A stretch of DNA of 64,000 nt from Neckera pumila (GCA_963969595.1 OZ018410.1:29516913-29580912), one strand, 5' to 3'. Positions 11,330-23,646 are shown, counted from the stretch's first letter. The notes: a model not told the origin generated them from the sequence alone. Translations and numbers: made by a program.

Positions 11330-12528
11330 TTTCTCCCAAAAGAATCCAAATATAATAATTATGAGGTACTCAAGTGCCTATTATGCCCACACCTTGTCCC
11401 GCTAAACTTACATTGGTTCACCGATAATAGGTCGTCTACTGCCGGACTCCTGCAGTCAGTCAAATAGCACCGACCACAAATTCTGGTGCAGCTCAGTCCA
11501 GTTGCAAGACTGAATTGCGATGGAAGGAGCCAATTGAAAGGCACAGAGAACACTGTGCCCCTCGTCTGTCGCACCCAATGCGGCGTTAAGACTGCATGAT
11601 TCCACAAAGAATAAGGAATTCTTAGCATAACTTATATTGGAGGCATAATTTTCCACTGGTCCCAGTGGGGAACTCGGAAAAGTCGGAGACGGACTTCGGG
11701 AGGAAGGAATCTGACTGCGTGGGAGGCGGGGTCGCTGGGATTCGGGGAGCGTTTAAATTCATATTGCAGGTCCTACCTCCCGAATGTGCCGCCGGTCTTT
11801 AAAAAATGGACATGAAAAGGCAATTTCTGGAGGCAAGCGAAGGTTAGTTGCAGCCAGTGAGTGTGAGCGTCGGTTGCCACTGGCTTGAATGTTATGTTAT
11901 TGTTTCTGCATTTATTATTAGGACCTACAGTAGAGCTAAGTTATAGTGCTAGCCTCACTGCTCGGCTCTGTCACTGCCGGCGCCAATCGGATACCCTTAT
12001 CCCTTGATTTGCTGCTTCTGTGACTCGGATGGCCTTCAGTTCAGTGGTCCGTCTTTGGGTGCAGCCAATGGTGCATGTCTTTCACACTGCAAGGAAGCTA
12101 ATGCAATTGCAACAACACAGCTGTGGGCGTAACTTACCCTCGGTCCGGGTTCCGTCGATCAGATGCAAATTCGGACCCCCAAAGCTCCGGAAAATCAGAG
12201 ATTAAGTGCAGGAGAATCATGACATTGTGCAGCGATGCAGCGGAGGGTGTCATTTGGGACCATGCTGAGAAAACGATAGTTTAAGTTGGGCACATGTTTC
12301 GACTCATTATTAACCTTAAATTAACCTTGCACGAAAGACAAAAGAAATTTCAGAATTCTACATGGAAGTCGGTGCACAACAATTGCAAGAGGAGAATTCG
12401 AACGGTTGGTTGGCAAAAAATGGAGGGAGGCCTGTAAAAAGCAGGGCAGACAAGTTTTCGACTTTTGAAAAATAATTTTCAACATTGAAGTTGAACTTTT
12501 TGGTTGCTTCAAGTTTGATTATACAATA
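11330..12528. other. GC-richer island, no gene recognised
   Basis: Between about 11390 and 12260 the base composition is clearly richer in G+C than the surroundings. Open frames on both strands (minus 11359-11628, plus 12020-12205) show no family motif. A short ATG frame at about 11808 runs into GCGAAG|GTTAGTTG, which resembles a splice donor, so a decayed or untraced first exon is possible. I cannot support a gene. Confidence 0.3.
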
Positions 12529-13914
12529 GGGTACCAATCAAAATGGCATTTTTGCATTCCCAAGGAAAGAACTTACACTGTTGCCAACTTTGACACCCTC
12601 CTGAGGGCTGAAAATTTGGTTTTTTTATCATGAAACTTTTTCTGCAAGATCATCTCTATGTTAGTAATATGTATACCAAATTTCAAGGTCAAAAGATTCA
12701 CCAAAAAAAAGATATACAAAAACTACAAACATGCGTAGTTGTTAAAAAATTTTCACTGCTACCAAACTTTGACAACCTCCCAAGGGCTGATATCTTTTTT
12801 TTGTACCATGAATTGTTTTTTCCAGAGGTCATTTCTATGTTGATAACATGTATGCCAAATTTCAAGTTCAAAAGATTTATACAAAAAAAGATATCTGGAA
12901 TTCACCAACATGTGTAGTTGTGAGAAAATTTCACTATTGCCAACTTTGACATCCTCCTAATGGCTAAAAAGTTGCTTATTTATCATGAATTTTTTTGCAA
13001 GATGATCTCTGTATTGATAACATGTGTGCCAAATTTCAAGGTCAAAAGATTCACACACAAAACGATATTTGAAAACTACCAACATGTGTAGTTGTGAGAA
13101 AAAATTCACTATTGAAAACTTTGACACTATTCCAAGGGCTAAGAAAAAAACATTTTACCATGAAACTTTTTTTCATGAGGTCAACTCTATGTTGATAATA
13201 TATGTGTCAAATTTCAAGTTCAAAAGATTCACACAATAAAAGATATTCTAATTCTACCAACATATGTAGTTGTGAGAACAATTTTTTACATCTATGTGAA
13301 ATTTTACCCTTAAAATGACACTATCCCAAGGGCTGAAAAAATCATTCTCACAACTACACATTTTTGTAGAATTAGAATATAGTTTTTGTGTAAGTCTTTT
13401 GAATTTGAAATATGGCACACATGTTATCAACATAGAGATCATCTTGCAAAAAAACTTCATGATAAATAAGCAATTTTTCAGCCCTTGTGAAGGTGTCAAA
13501 GTTGGAAATAGTGAAATTGTTTCCCACAACTTCACATGTTGGTTGGTTTTGAATATCTTTTTCTGTATAAAGCTTTTGAATTTGAAATTTAAAACACATG
13601 TTACTAATATAGAGGTGATTTCTTCCAAAAAAATTCATGGCAAAATCTATTTTTGTCAATCCTTGGAAGCCTATCAAAATTGGCAGCAATGAATTTTTTT
13701 CACAGCTACATATGTTGGTAGATTTTGAATATCTGTTTTTGGTGAGTCTTTCGGCCTTGAAATTTGGTACACGTGTTATTAACATAAAGATGATGTTGTG
13801 ACGTAAATTTCATGGTAAAATATCAATTTTTCAACTCTTAGAAGGCTGTCAAAGTTGGCAGCACTGAAATTGCTTTCACTGCAAATTCAAAAATGCCATT
13901 TTGATTGGTACTCC
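12529..13914. mobile_element. 1.4-kb foldback element with tandem-repeat arms
   Basis: The outer ends GTACCAATCAAAATGGCATT (12531) and its complement near 13891-13911 are inverted. Each arm is built of about four tandem units of roughly 177 bp (left units at about 12581, 12762, 12938, 13114), and the right arm carries the same units inverted. Each unit contains CCAACTTTGACA, AAGGGCTGA, ATCATGAA, TTTCAAGGTCAAAAGATTCA and CATGTGTAGTTGTGAGAAAA variants. This layout matches foldback (FB-type) transposons. Several overlapping open frames on both strands (12630-13785) are repeats of the same peptide and are not genes. Confidence 0.8.
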
Positions 13915-14036
13915 ACTGTACAAGACAATTCTATTCCTCAAATGATGAAACCTAAAAGTAGGAAGAAATTACATTTGAGGAATAGATTTGAAGTTTTTTC
14001 AACTTTATTGCCATAGTTTTGATGTCTCAATGTTAA

Positions 14037-14958
14037 CTCCTAAAGGTTAGAGACTATGTTTTCATCAAAAATGCTCCAAAACTGCCATTTCTAGCACAAG
14101 TACCAAATTTTAGAAAAAAAAAAACAATTTTGGACACATGTAATTGTAGGATCTTGTAGCAAGAGGGTATGAGAAGATGTAGGAAAATTTCAAAATTTTC
14201 TACCATATAGATTGTAAGATATTAACGTTTGACAAAAATGCTTTTTTTTTTCCAGCGGAAAAGTAAGCATCTACACTTCACAAAGCCACATTTCTTTGAG
14301 AAAAATGTCCCAAATGGTGGTTATCCTCTAGATTCATTCTTCAAAGCAAGTTGGCTACATTCTTGAAAATTTTCAGATCATTTGGAATTGTACAACATAT
14401 AGGATAAAGTAGTAAGTAGAAAAAAAGTAGAGAATGATTTAAATCACTAAATTGATAAAAACTTAATTATGGAGTTGCAAAATGTCAATCCCAATGTTGT
14501 AATAAAGAATCTACACCCTAAGCTTTTATTTTTTTCAAAAAATATGAAAAATTGTATTAAATAAAGGTTCCAAAGTTTATTTTAGAGTATGGAATCCACA
14601 ATTGCCCGCAAACTAGAACACCTCAAAACTTTCATCTCAGAAATTAAAAAAAAGGGAATAATTAAAAGCTTCCCACGTATATATAATTCTAGAAAACCAA
14701 TTTCAAATTTTTTGTTTTTTTTAAAAGTGATTTTCAGAAAAAATTTGAGTTGCCAGCCAACCATTGAAAGCGACATATCATTCAATAACTTTTTAACAAT
14801 GTTGTCAAAAGTTCTGAAAATTGTTGGGCCTTAAAGCTACTCCTTGGGCACATGTTGTGTGAAACTTTCAAAGAAAAAAAATAAAAATTTCCATTCATAG
14901 TGAACTGCCCAAAATCACTATCAATGGTGCAAAAAAACAACAGTCGGTCCTCTAGGGG
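14037..14958. mobile_element. TTAA element, 0.92-kb class
   Basis: TTAA occurs at 14033-14036 and 14959-14962. The ends read CTCCTAAAGGTTAGAGACTA and CGGTCCTCTAGGGG. The interior matches the element at 51869-52789 along its length (GACTATGTTTTCA near one end, TGGGCACATG and AAATTGTTGGGCCTT near the other). The right third also matches the foldback element at 29891-30630 (TTGTTGGGCCTTAAAGCTAC). No coding sequence is present. An imperfect inverted terminus, TTAA duplication and lack of a protein suggest a non-autonomous element moved by a piggyBac-like (or Sola3-like) transposase. Confidence 0.75.
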
Positions 14959-14962
14959 TTAA

Positions 14963-17427
14963 CATATTATTGAATGTCTTGTGGCTTTGCAAACCATGAT
15001 AAATTGCAAATGTGCTGTGACGATGCATAAAACATAATTCCCATTGGAGACTTGAATTTGTATCTCAAAAATTTGTGCCATTTCACTAAATAATACTCTA
15101 TAGAAACTTGTTTTTGGATTCAACTTCAATAAATGTACTGTTATCAAGCAAATGAATATTTTCTCAAGTTGAAATGATTATAATTAAAACAAATTTTTAG
15201 TTTCAAACTTATAACCTTAAGCAAGTAGTTATCAACAAATTATAGGTGTCTGGTTTACTATTCACCATAGCCTAGTAAACTTGCACAAATGTATCATTTG
15301 CTTCAAACTCCAACATTTTTTGTTAACTTGGTAGGAAAATTTGATTTGTTCTCAAATGTAGTTTAGAGTTGTAATGGCCTTTTACTAATATAGATTTGAT
15401 ACAACAATACAAAAGTATTAAGATGAATTGAACATTTTTCCTCCAACCTTATTTTTCTTTAGTAAGATTTGTGATTTAATTTCTATATGATTATTCATTT
15501 CAAATCTAATTTGTAGTGTTGCTGATATCAGTTTATCCAATTAGATAGGTAGATGAAATATAGTTTCATAAGTGTAAACTATACAAAATATGAAAATACA
15601 ACTATATTATCTATAATTTTGATTATTGCAAATGCACCAATAGCTAATTTCACCATCACATTATTGGTGACACATTCAACAAGACAGATTTTTACATAAA
15701 CTTTTATAAAATAGACTTTTGGGATTTTACTATTGACATATATAGAATCCACATTGTGACTACACTAGAGGGCCTTAATGGCATCACAACTAAATTGAAC
15801 ACAAAGCGAGGACGAATATAAAGAATGAGTTGAGGCAAAAATAGTGGAATGAATGCTATGGAAAAAATGGTGGAATGAAACTAGGATGAAAATGGTGAAC
15901 TGAATGAATTCGAAAATTAAAAGAAAATATATGAAGGTTGAAGAAGTCCACTTTGCATCAACAAAGTCCATTGGGTTTTAATATTGACAAATATAGAAAT
16001 CAACGCTAGCTATTGGTCAACATACACCTCCAAAGTCCAACACAATGAGTTCATAGTTGTCAAGACTTCTATGTAAATTGAAGTCTAGAGATTCATTCCA
16101 CCATTTGTCGGGCAAAGCCAGTGATTGTTTTTTCAAACTTCATTTTGCAACAACCTATAAATAGATTTTCTATATTTAATCTTTAGAGATGTGATTACAT
16201 AACTTATATTAGTTGTAAAACTTTTACATATTTTGGATTTTTTGGAAATTACCATAAATTTTAAAATAAAAAGTGAAACGATTCATATTAAATGCAATTG
16301 ATGCTCAATTTTTTTGAAAGTCTCTCCTGGTTTATGTTATAGTGTCAGACATCAACACTCTATAGTTACAAATTCATTTTTCCAAATATTCTAGTCAATA
16401 TATTAGAAAATTTTCCATATTTTAAGTAGAATAACAAATCAATAGCCAAAGGTATCAATGAAGAACTAATTTCCAAAAGAAATCTATTATTTTCCACAAT
16501 TCAATACTTAAGTAAAAATGTCCATTGCTGAAATCTCTCAATCCCCAGACAAGATTCTGAAATCTTTCAATCACGTGTCACTAGTAGCACAAAGAGCAAC
16601 AAACCCTTAGTTAATTTTATTAGGAGTATTCAATTATGTAGAATGCCTTTATTATAGTTAGTTTATAATGACCTTACTTGAATATAATTTGCTTACTTAT
16701 AAATGATGTGAACATACGTACCTTCTACTTCTATAAAAGTTATATGCTTACTCATATCCACAAGTTATATTTTTTCTACTCCAGACAAAGTAATCTTTAC
16801 CCTTAAAGGGCATTGCAAGCTCCACGGGCATTTTAAAAGTCAAAAACCTGAATTTTTACATGATTCATGATTTTAAATGTTTTAAAGCGTAATTAAAAAT
16901 ATGTATCTCCAATAATCTACTTTAAATTCCATCTCAATTTTTTTCAAAATTGTTAAAATTGTAATTTTTGTCACTTTGAAAATAGCATCTTGAAAGCTTG
17001 AAATACACCACTTTTGAACTTTTTCTATTGAAATTCTCTTGATGTGATCCAAAGTGTACATCAGTTACATCGTGATGATTCACATTATAACTTACATTTT
17101 TCTTAAGGTTTTCAGACTCTTTCAAGTATTTTTATAATTATGATTTTTATAACTATGATTTTTTTTATTAAAGACAATCATATAAAATTCATATAAAATT
17201 CAATTTGTTGTTTTTAATTATGAAAAAATGAGATTATATTTTAGACACGTATTTACTACATGCAAAAAAATATCAACATTTTAAAATATGTTTAAATGTA
17301 GAAATCTAATGAAGTTTGGCAGAGCCTTTGAATTGTATTGATGCAATTGTTTTGTATATAGCTTAGATTATAGAGTTAGCATTTTAGAACTACATATGGT
17401 CACAAGGACAAAGCTCCTTGTGACTTA
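14963..17427. other. 2.4 kb AT-rich spacer
   Basis: I see no gene, no clear repeat pair and no structured element. A GAATGA/GTGGAATGA-rich stretch at 15830-15910 is weakly repetitive. Open frames here are short and without motifs. Confidence 0.6.
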
Positions 17428-17431
17428 TTAA

Positions 17432-18067
17432 TTCCTAAATGCCCAAGGCACCCAATTCTGGTGTTTGCAAAATTTGGAAGTTAAATAAAATTTAACCAAG
17501 TTGCTATTTTTAGTAGATTATATTTTTTCAAAGTTCTTCTTAGAGTCTATTTTAGCATCAAAAATCCAATCTTGAAAATAAATGATAGTGATTTTTCTAG
17601 TCAAGTTTTTATACAAGGGTACCCATTGCAACCTTGACTTCCCGTAGTGTTGAAAGCTCTTGGAAATGAGCCTCAAATACACTAGATCTTGGAGAAAAAA
17701 TCACATTCAAAATTCATTTAGAAAAATTGTAGAGTAGATTTTAAGAAGCCATAAATTGATCGAGATTATGCATGTTAGGCCCTTTAACTTCATATTTTTT
17801 TGGTCCCCAACGTTTTAGATTTAACTTGTGTAAAGAAGATTGAAAGATTTTTGCAGTTTTAGCACTTTCATGGTCAAACATTATAATCTTTCACTCCATA
17901 AGTGATATTGTTGTGTTTTCTTTTCCTATGAGATCTCTAACATGTCTAGTTTGAATTTGTATGGTTACAATTCAAAAAAAACTAATACAACTTATCAAAA
18001 TGTTGTCATTTTGTTCAATTTAGAGCATATTCCAGGAAGCCTAAAACAGGCCTTGGACATTTAGGGA
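17432..18067. mobile_element. TTAA element, 0.64-kb class
   Basis: TTAA at 17428-17431 and 18068-18071 flanks inverted ends TTCCTAAATGCCCAAGG and the complement of CCTTGGACATTTAGGGA. The interior (TTTTAGTAGATTATA, ATGAGCCTCAAATACACTAG, CATGCATAATC-type sequence read in reverse, AATCTTTCA) recurs in the elements at 19061, 23015 and 62942. Its uninterrupted sequence around 17795-17800 provides the empty site for the insertion at 19354-20894. Confidence 0.75.
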
Positions 18068-18771
18068 TTAAGGTCGGGGTGACCTGGACCCTTGCTCGTC
18101 CTCTTGAAGTCATTCCACGGGTGCATGTAATCAAAAGACACTTACTTTGCGCTTGATTAAATTATTCAATAAGAGAGAAATGGGGCCTGGAGAAGGCCCC
18201 TTCCCTTTGTTAAATTGAAATTCAACGGGCTTTTGAATTAAAAAACAATTTTTTTAGAAAAAAATAAAAATTTCCAGAAAAACAAATAATAATAAATGTT
18301 TTTAAAATGAAAAAATATTATTCAGTATTATTCAATTATTTTGTAATCAGCAGTTTGCAAAGGACGATCACAGTCCGCCAGGGTCCACTGTGGACGATCA
18401 TCGTCCACCACGGATTTTTTTTTAATTTTAAAGTTTTTTTTCAAAAAAACTTATTTGTACCTGATCTTCATGGCCTGCTGTTTTCCAGGTCAAGTCCGCA
18501 TCTGAATTCTTAAAATTTTAAGTTTTAAAAAAAAAAAATTTGAAATTTTTTCGAGTGAATTTTTATTTCCAGCAGTCACGGATCTCGCGGCCCTCTGGTG
18601 GCCTCATTCTTCTCCTAATGTTGTACATCTTTCCTACTGAATTTGGAGACTTTGATTGCAAATATGAATTCAAAATTTGCAAATTTTATCATGGTTGGAA
18701 ACTTAAAAAAAATTTAGAGTTTTCTGCAATCAACGAGTGAGGGGGTCGGTTCACCCCGACCCTTATTAATC
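18068..18771. mobile_element. possible element bounded by GGTCGGGGTGAACC-like inverted ends
   Basis: AAGGTCGGGGTGACC near 18070 is answered by GGTTCACCCCGACCCTT at 18748-18765, next to TTAA/TTATTAA. The interior includes GGACGATCA repeats (18361-18412) and AT-rich DNA. The inverted ends are short and uneven, so the call is tentative. Nothing is recognised in the following 18772-19056. Confidence 0.4.
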
Positions 18772-19353
18772 ACTCATTCAAAATCATAAAAGATAAAATC
18801 CATTTTAAGAATCCCAAATAAGTGATGATAATCATTCAGTCGGCAACCCATAATGGATGAAAGTTTCCTGTACATAAAACCATCCACTGGAAGTGGATTA
18901 TGTGTGGCTGTGGACCGCCGTGTCAGTCGCATGAATTGCCATCCTTTCAAAGGGAATTTTCCTTTTAAAAAACAAAAAATGAATGGCCATCGGCGTCTGA
19001 GGTGGCAAGCTGTTAAGTTATTCGGTTCCCTCCCGGCCGCAATGAATGAAGGTTAATTAACCCTTAAATGCCCAAGGTCTATTATGAGCTTCTAGGAATT
19101 TGCACTTTATTAACAAAAAACCAACATTTTGAAAAATGGTATCAATTCTTCTTGATTTATAACCGTACAAATTCAAACTAGGGATGTTGGAGATCACATA
19201 GGATAATAAATCACAACAATATCATTTGCGGATTGAAAGATAATAATGTTTGCTCATGGAGGTGTTAAAATTGCAAAAGTGATTTGAAGTCTTTCAATCC
19301 TCTTTCATATGTCAAATCTAAAAAAGTTGGTCACCAAAAAAGTATGAAGTTAA

Positions 19354-20894
19354 CCCCTAAAGGCTCAAAGTCCCTCTGGGAACACTTGGGATTTTGGGCA
19401 GGCTTGTGTGACTTGAAAAAGTTATAGACAATCTTGTTTTTTGGGCAATCTAGCATCTTCTTCAAAAAACAACTTATAGAATTCATTTTTGAATGCAATT
19501 TTCCAATTTTTCCAATTCTTTTTAAAAAGGTTAAGTTTATTTGCAAGAACAACCCCACCATTGGGATTATGTTGTTTTAATTCCACCTAAGAGCTATTAA
19601 TGATTTAGTGTTTCATTCAATTTTGGACCTACTTCTACTTTAAAATTTTCTTATATGTGAAAAAAGAGTTTTAACCCCTACAAGCCCAAGGGTCCCTGGG
19701 AGGGTTTTTTGGTACTTCGGGCAAGCTCATGTTTCCTCAATTTTTCACATGATTTTCTGAAACTTTTCTGGGAGATAGGAAATCACATTAGCTTCGCGGG
19801 AAGATAAATTTCATCAAATTCCGACTTATCCTCCAAAAGTTATGAGCATTTGAAAATTAATTTCAGTTCGGGAATCTGCTGCCCCTCAGGAATCTGACTT
19901 TGACTCCCAAGGGGGCAACAGAGGTGGCAAGAGAGGAGAGGTGGCAAGAGAGGCTATTATTGTGCCTATTGGGAGGTCACATGAGGCTTTAGGAGCTTGT
20001 AGATGTTAGAGATTTTGATATTTTTCAAATTTTTTTCCTACTTCTAAAATACAAGTGCATCTTTCAATCCACCGTTCAGATTTTGTAGACCACCAAGTGT
20101 GTGATGGGAATTTTTTTTTGAAAATGGCCTAGTGTATTGTCATTTCTTGGGACATAGTGGCAAATTTTATTTTTTTTGAATATCGGGATTGTCTTAAATT
20201 GCCTTGAAAATTGGCATGCACATGCCTAAGATGTTTCCCCATAAGAAAAAATTAGAAATTGGAGGTCTGTAGTGGAAAAAAATTCAGCAAATGGCGGTCA
20301 AAGGCATCTGAAATTTTCCGGCACAATGGAAAAAAAAAAAAAAAAAAGACTTTGAATGCAAATATCTCCCAATCTGTACGGTCAAACCTCACGAAATTTT
20401 TACCACATGTTCTCACACAAGTTAACTACAAGATTCAACGGTTACATTTCCAAAAAATCAATTTTTCAAACTTTTTTGATGAATGCTCTAGAAATGGCAG
20501 TTTTGGGTGTTTTTTGAGGTAGAAAAGGCCTTGGGCTCTTAGGGGTTAACATTCTAAATTTTTTTTCCCCAATTTTCAACTCAAATGTTCAACATAAAAG
20601 AATTTAATTGAATGGTGTGTAGTGCAAAAAAAATCTACAAATGGCCGTCAAAGTCATCTGAAATTGCAGGCTGTAGTTCAAAAAATCTTATTTTTCCACC
20701 TTCAAATGCTAATATCTTCCAATCGTATAGTCAAACTTCATGAATTTTTTACCACATGATTTAAGACAATTGAAGTACAAGATCCTATGGTTAAATTCTA
20801 AAAAAAAAGTTTTTTTGGGTTTCTTGAGTGATCACAGCAAAAATGGCAATTTTCAGTGGTTTCAGAGCCAAAAAATGCTTTGGGCCTTTAGGGA
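19354..20894. mobile_element. TTAA element nested in the 19061 copy
   Basis: TTAA at 19350-19353 and 20895-20898 flanks ends CCCCTAAAGGCTCAAAG and CTTTGGGCCTTTAGGGA. The flanks GTATGAAG and AGGACCTAACATG are contiguous (around a single TTAA) in the paralogous element at 17432-18067, read in reverse. That empty site shows a precise insertion with 4-bp duplication. Subtracting the element nested at 19675-20545 leaves about 666 bp. Confidence 0.8.
19675..20545. mobile_element. TTAA element nested at third level
   Basis: TTAA at 19671-19674 and 20546-20549 flanks ends CCCCTACAAGCCCAAGG and CCTTGGGCTCTTAGGGG. The right part (ATCTCCCAATCTGTACGGTC, CCACATGTTCTCAC, AAGATTCAACGGTTA) parallels the right part of the element at 30635-31545. 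It has an A-run near 20330. There is no gene; the open frame 20259-20522 is repeat-derived. Confidence 0.75.
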
Positions 20895-21871
20895 TTAAAG
20901 GACCTAACATGCATAATTCCAATCAATTCATGGCTTCTCAAAATCTATTCTACATTTTTTTTGAATGAATTTCTAATGTGATTTTTCTCCAAGATCTAGT
21001 GTATTTGGGACTCATTTCCAAGAGCTTTCAACTTTATGAAAAGTCAAGATTGCAATGGACACCCTTGCAAAAAATCTTGAATAGAAAAATCATAATCAAT
21101 CATTTTCAAAATTGAATTTTTGATGCTAAAACTAGACTTCAAAAAGAACTTTTCAAAAATATAAATTAGACTACAATCCAACTTGTCCTTGATGCATAGG
21201 CAAACCGATTTCCAATAAGTACAAAAATGTATTATTCAAAAGTGTCAATGTCTTATTTGTCTCACAACGATTAATGAAGTTGCTAAATAAAACCAAATGA
21301 TATTCCCCTCATTCACAAAAATAGATCACCCTATATTGTATAAATAGAATCATTGTTGAAAATAGGTGATATACCTTTAGTTGAGATGAATTACCTCTCT
21401 CGATGAAGGAGAATCATTGTAGGGAGTATACTTTTTTTTTGAAAAGTGATGGTGCTTTCATAAAAACAAAGAGTGAACAAACAATCAATCCTGCTCACGC
21501 TGCCGAGTCAACGTGGGAATGAGGCTAGAGGTCAAATTCCACTTAGGCTAGTAAGAACTACATGAACAAAAAATCCTTTTTTTTACACCAAGAGTCAACA
21601 AAAAATCTTGGCAATTGATTTTTTAGCATTCCTCACTGCATCTATTGAGATAGGAGAGAATGTGGTTCTTACGAGCCATGCCGACAAGGATGACATCCCA
21701 CCAAGCAAGGATCCAAATTTGCATGGAACTAATATTTTCATCTTCAAAGATAAAGCAACTCTGTACATACCAAAGCCTACATAGGAAAACAAGAGAACAT
21801 ATAGATTTTTGTCACTTTCTCATCACTTATAGTGGACTATGGTGTGGGCCAAGGCCTGCACCCTAAAAATA

Positions 21872-22391
21872 GTTGGTTTGCTTTGGTTAGTCTGGCATCA
21901 AGCAATGGTAGATAATGCATGGAGAGGTTGGATTCATCATGCAATTGATACCAACTGCCTTGTGTGTATATTTAGAGCGAATGAATTTGTATTACACCCA
22001 TTCTAGGAGTGCACGTCGACACAATAAGCATGGCAATGGGGCATCCATACTATAAATGTTCTTATTACCAACACAGCGGCATAGAGCTCGCAGTGGCCTA
22101 TTTCATGTAAACAAGGCGTCTTTTGTAGCACATCCTTTGCAAATTTGATGTGGTCAATGGTATCTGGATGGCACTTAGGACGATCATTCTTGGATGCTAT
22201 GACTTGAGAAGAACAATGCGGCGTTTAATGACGTATGTTGGACTCCTACGAAAGTCTTGCAACGCATATGGTTGGGTTTACCTAATTATGGGAGAGTAGA
22301 GTGGGAGGTGGTGTGCAAGCTTTGTATGAGGAACATCAAGCACTTGGAAGTGGTTAGAGGATGCTTTGAGATGAGATGGGGATTGGAATAG
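21872..22391 (+). pseudogene. LINE (non-LTR retrotransposon) C-terminal remnant with zf-RVT region
   Basis: The frame from about 21872 reads LLWLVWHQAMVDNAWRGWI, then CLVC about a dozen residues later, then LHPF*EC and AWQWG. That order (W..WH.A, C-x2-C, H-x3-W-x-C, AW.W) is the zinc-binding reverse-transcriptase-associated domain that ends plant LINE ORF2 proteins. Further on another frame gives ML*LEKNNAAFNDVCW and IWLGLPNYGRVEW, the usual tail of these proteins (LWLERNNxxFN ... GR.EW). At least six stops and frame changes show that it is dead. The reverse transcriptase domain itself is not present upstream; 21190-21871 holds nothing I recognise. Confidence 0.65.
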
Positions 22392-22470
22392 TTTTATTTT
22401 AGAGATGGTTGATGGGTCACCGAGATACGCAATTGCCGGCCCTTGGGCCGGTTTTGTCTTCCAACTTTAG

Positions 22471-22724
22471 TATACAAAATAGTGAAATTAGGTCGCCCTG
22501 TATTAATTTCTTGACATTTGACACTATATAAATATTTACTATTACTAGATAAGAATGTATTACTTTTGAAATAGTTATTGATGTAATTGGGACTCATGAA
22601 CCTCCATGTGTACAAATTAAAATATTTGTAGAAGCATTTGTTGACTTTTATGGCTTGTAAAGTAACTTTCTTGGTGTAAGGCAACCTAATTGTCGAGGCA
22701 ACCTAATTTCAATATTTGGTGTAC
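22471..22724. mobile_element. TA-flanked MITE, family T copy 1
   Basis: The ends TACAAAATAGTGAAATTAGG and the complement of CCTAATTTCAATATTTGGTG lie in inverted orientation beside TA. The interior resembles the other copies in reverse (GACACTATATAAATATT, GAACCTCCATGTG). It is the first of three head-to-tail copies. Confidence 0.7.
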
Positions 22725-22725
22725 A

Positions 22726-22984
22726 CAAAATACACAAAATAGTGAAAATAGGTTGCCTTAACAATTAAATTGCCTTCAAGAGAGAGGTTACCTCATGATT
22801 CACTGCTTGTCCACATAGAGGCACATGCAATTCTATCAAAACCCAAGTTGTACACCAATGCACCAACCCAAGCAGCACACATGGTTCCTACAATACTGCA
22901 TCCTTCTATAATAACTGTTCATATTTATATAATATAGAATGCCAAGAAATTAGTGAAGGACAACCTAATTTTACTATTTAATGT
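22726..22984. mobile_element. TA-flanked MITE, family T copy 2
   Basis: Begins CACAAAATACACAAAATAGTGAAAATAGG and ends CAACCTAATTTTACTATTTAATGTA. Its interior (CCTCATGATTCACTGCTTGT, CACATAGAGGCACATGC, TATTTATATAATATAGAATG) is shared with copies 3, 4 and 5. The GTTGCCTTAACAATTAAATT segment contains the TTAA that is the empty equivalent of the insertion in copy 3. Confidence 0.7.
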
Positions 22985-23014
22985 ACACAAAATAGTGAAA
23001 TTGGGTTGCTTTAA

Positions 23015-23646
23015 CCCCAAAATGACCCTAAAATTTCCTGAGCTTCTAGAAATGTGCTCTAAATTGAACAAAAAACCAAAAAAAATTTATAAATTGTATC
23101 AATTCTTTTTGAATTGTAACCTTATAAAATCAAACTAGACATGTTAGAGATCACATTAGAAAAGAAAAGAAAACAATATATCTTATGGATCGAAAGATTA
23201 TAATGTTTGATCATGAGGGTGTTAAAACTATAAAGTGATTTGAAGTCTTTTAATCCTTTTTTCACATGTCAAATCTAAAAATTTGGTCACCAAAAAATAC
23301 AAGATGAATGGTCCTAACATGCATAACCCAATCAATGTACGACTTCTCAAAATCTACTCTACAATTTTTTTAAATGAATTTCTAATGTGATTTTTTCTCA
23401 AAGATCTAGTGTATTTGAGGCTCATTTCCAAGAGCCCTCAACACTATAAAAAGTCAAGATTGCAATGGACACCCGTGCACAAAATCTTGAATAGAAAATT
23501 CATAATCAATCATTTTCAAAATCAGATTTTGAAGCTAAAACGAATTTCACAAAAATATAAACTATTAAAAATAATAATTTGGTAAGATTTTATTTAACTT
23601 CAAAAATTGGTCGAGGACACATTCTATCCTTAGGGTCATTTTGGGA
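23015..23646. mobile_element. TTAA element, 0.63-kb class, nested in family T copy 3
   Basis: TTAA at 23011-23014 and 23647-23650. The ends CCCCAAAATGACCCTAA and the complement of TTAGGGTCATTTTGGGA form the terminal repeat. The interior (CTTCTAGAAATGTGCTC, AGACATGTTAGAGATCACAT, CCTAACATGCATAACC, GAGGCTCATTTCCAAGAGCC) matches 17432-18067 and 62942-63576. Confidence 0.8.

Larger units (their letters stand above)
19061..21190. mobile_element. TTAA element of the 0.64-kb class, interrupted and truncated
   Basis: Behind TTAA at 19057-19060 it begins CCCTTAAATGCCCAAGGTC and then follows the right end of the 62942-63576 element in reverse orientation (CTTCTAGGAATTTGC, GTTGGTCACCAAAAAAGTATGAAG). At 19350 it is split by another TTAA element and resumes at 20899 with AGGACCTAACATGCATAATT. 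It fades near 21190 without its far terminus, so that end is deleted. Confidence 0.7.

Noticed and set aside
12630..13785. Several frames of 71-137 codons on both strands sharing similar peptides
   Set aside because: They are translations of tandem units in the arms of a foldback element, hence the same peptide on both strands.
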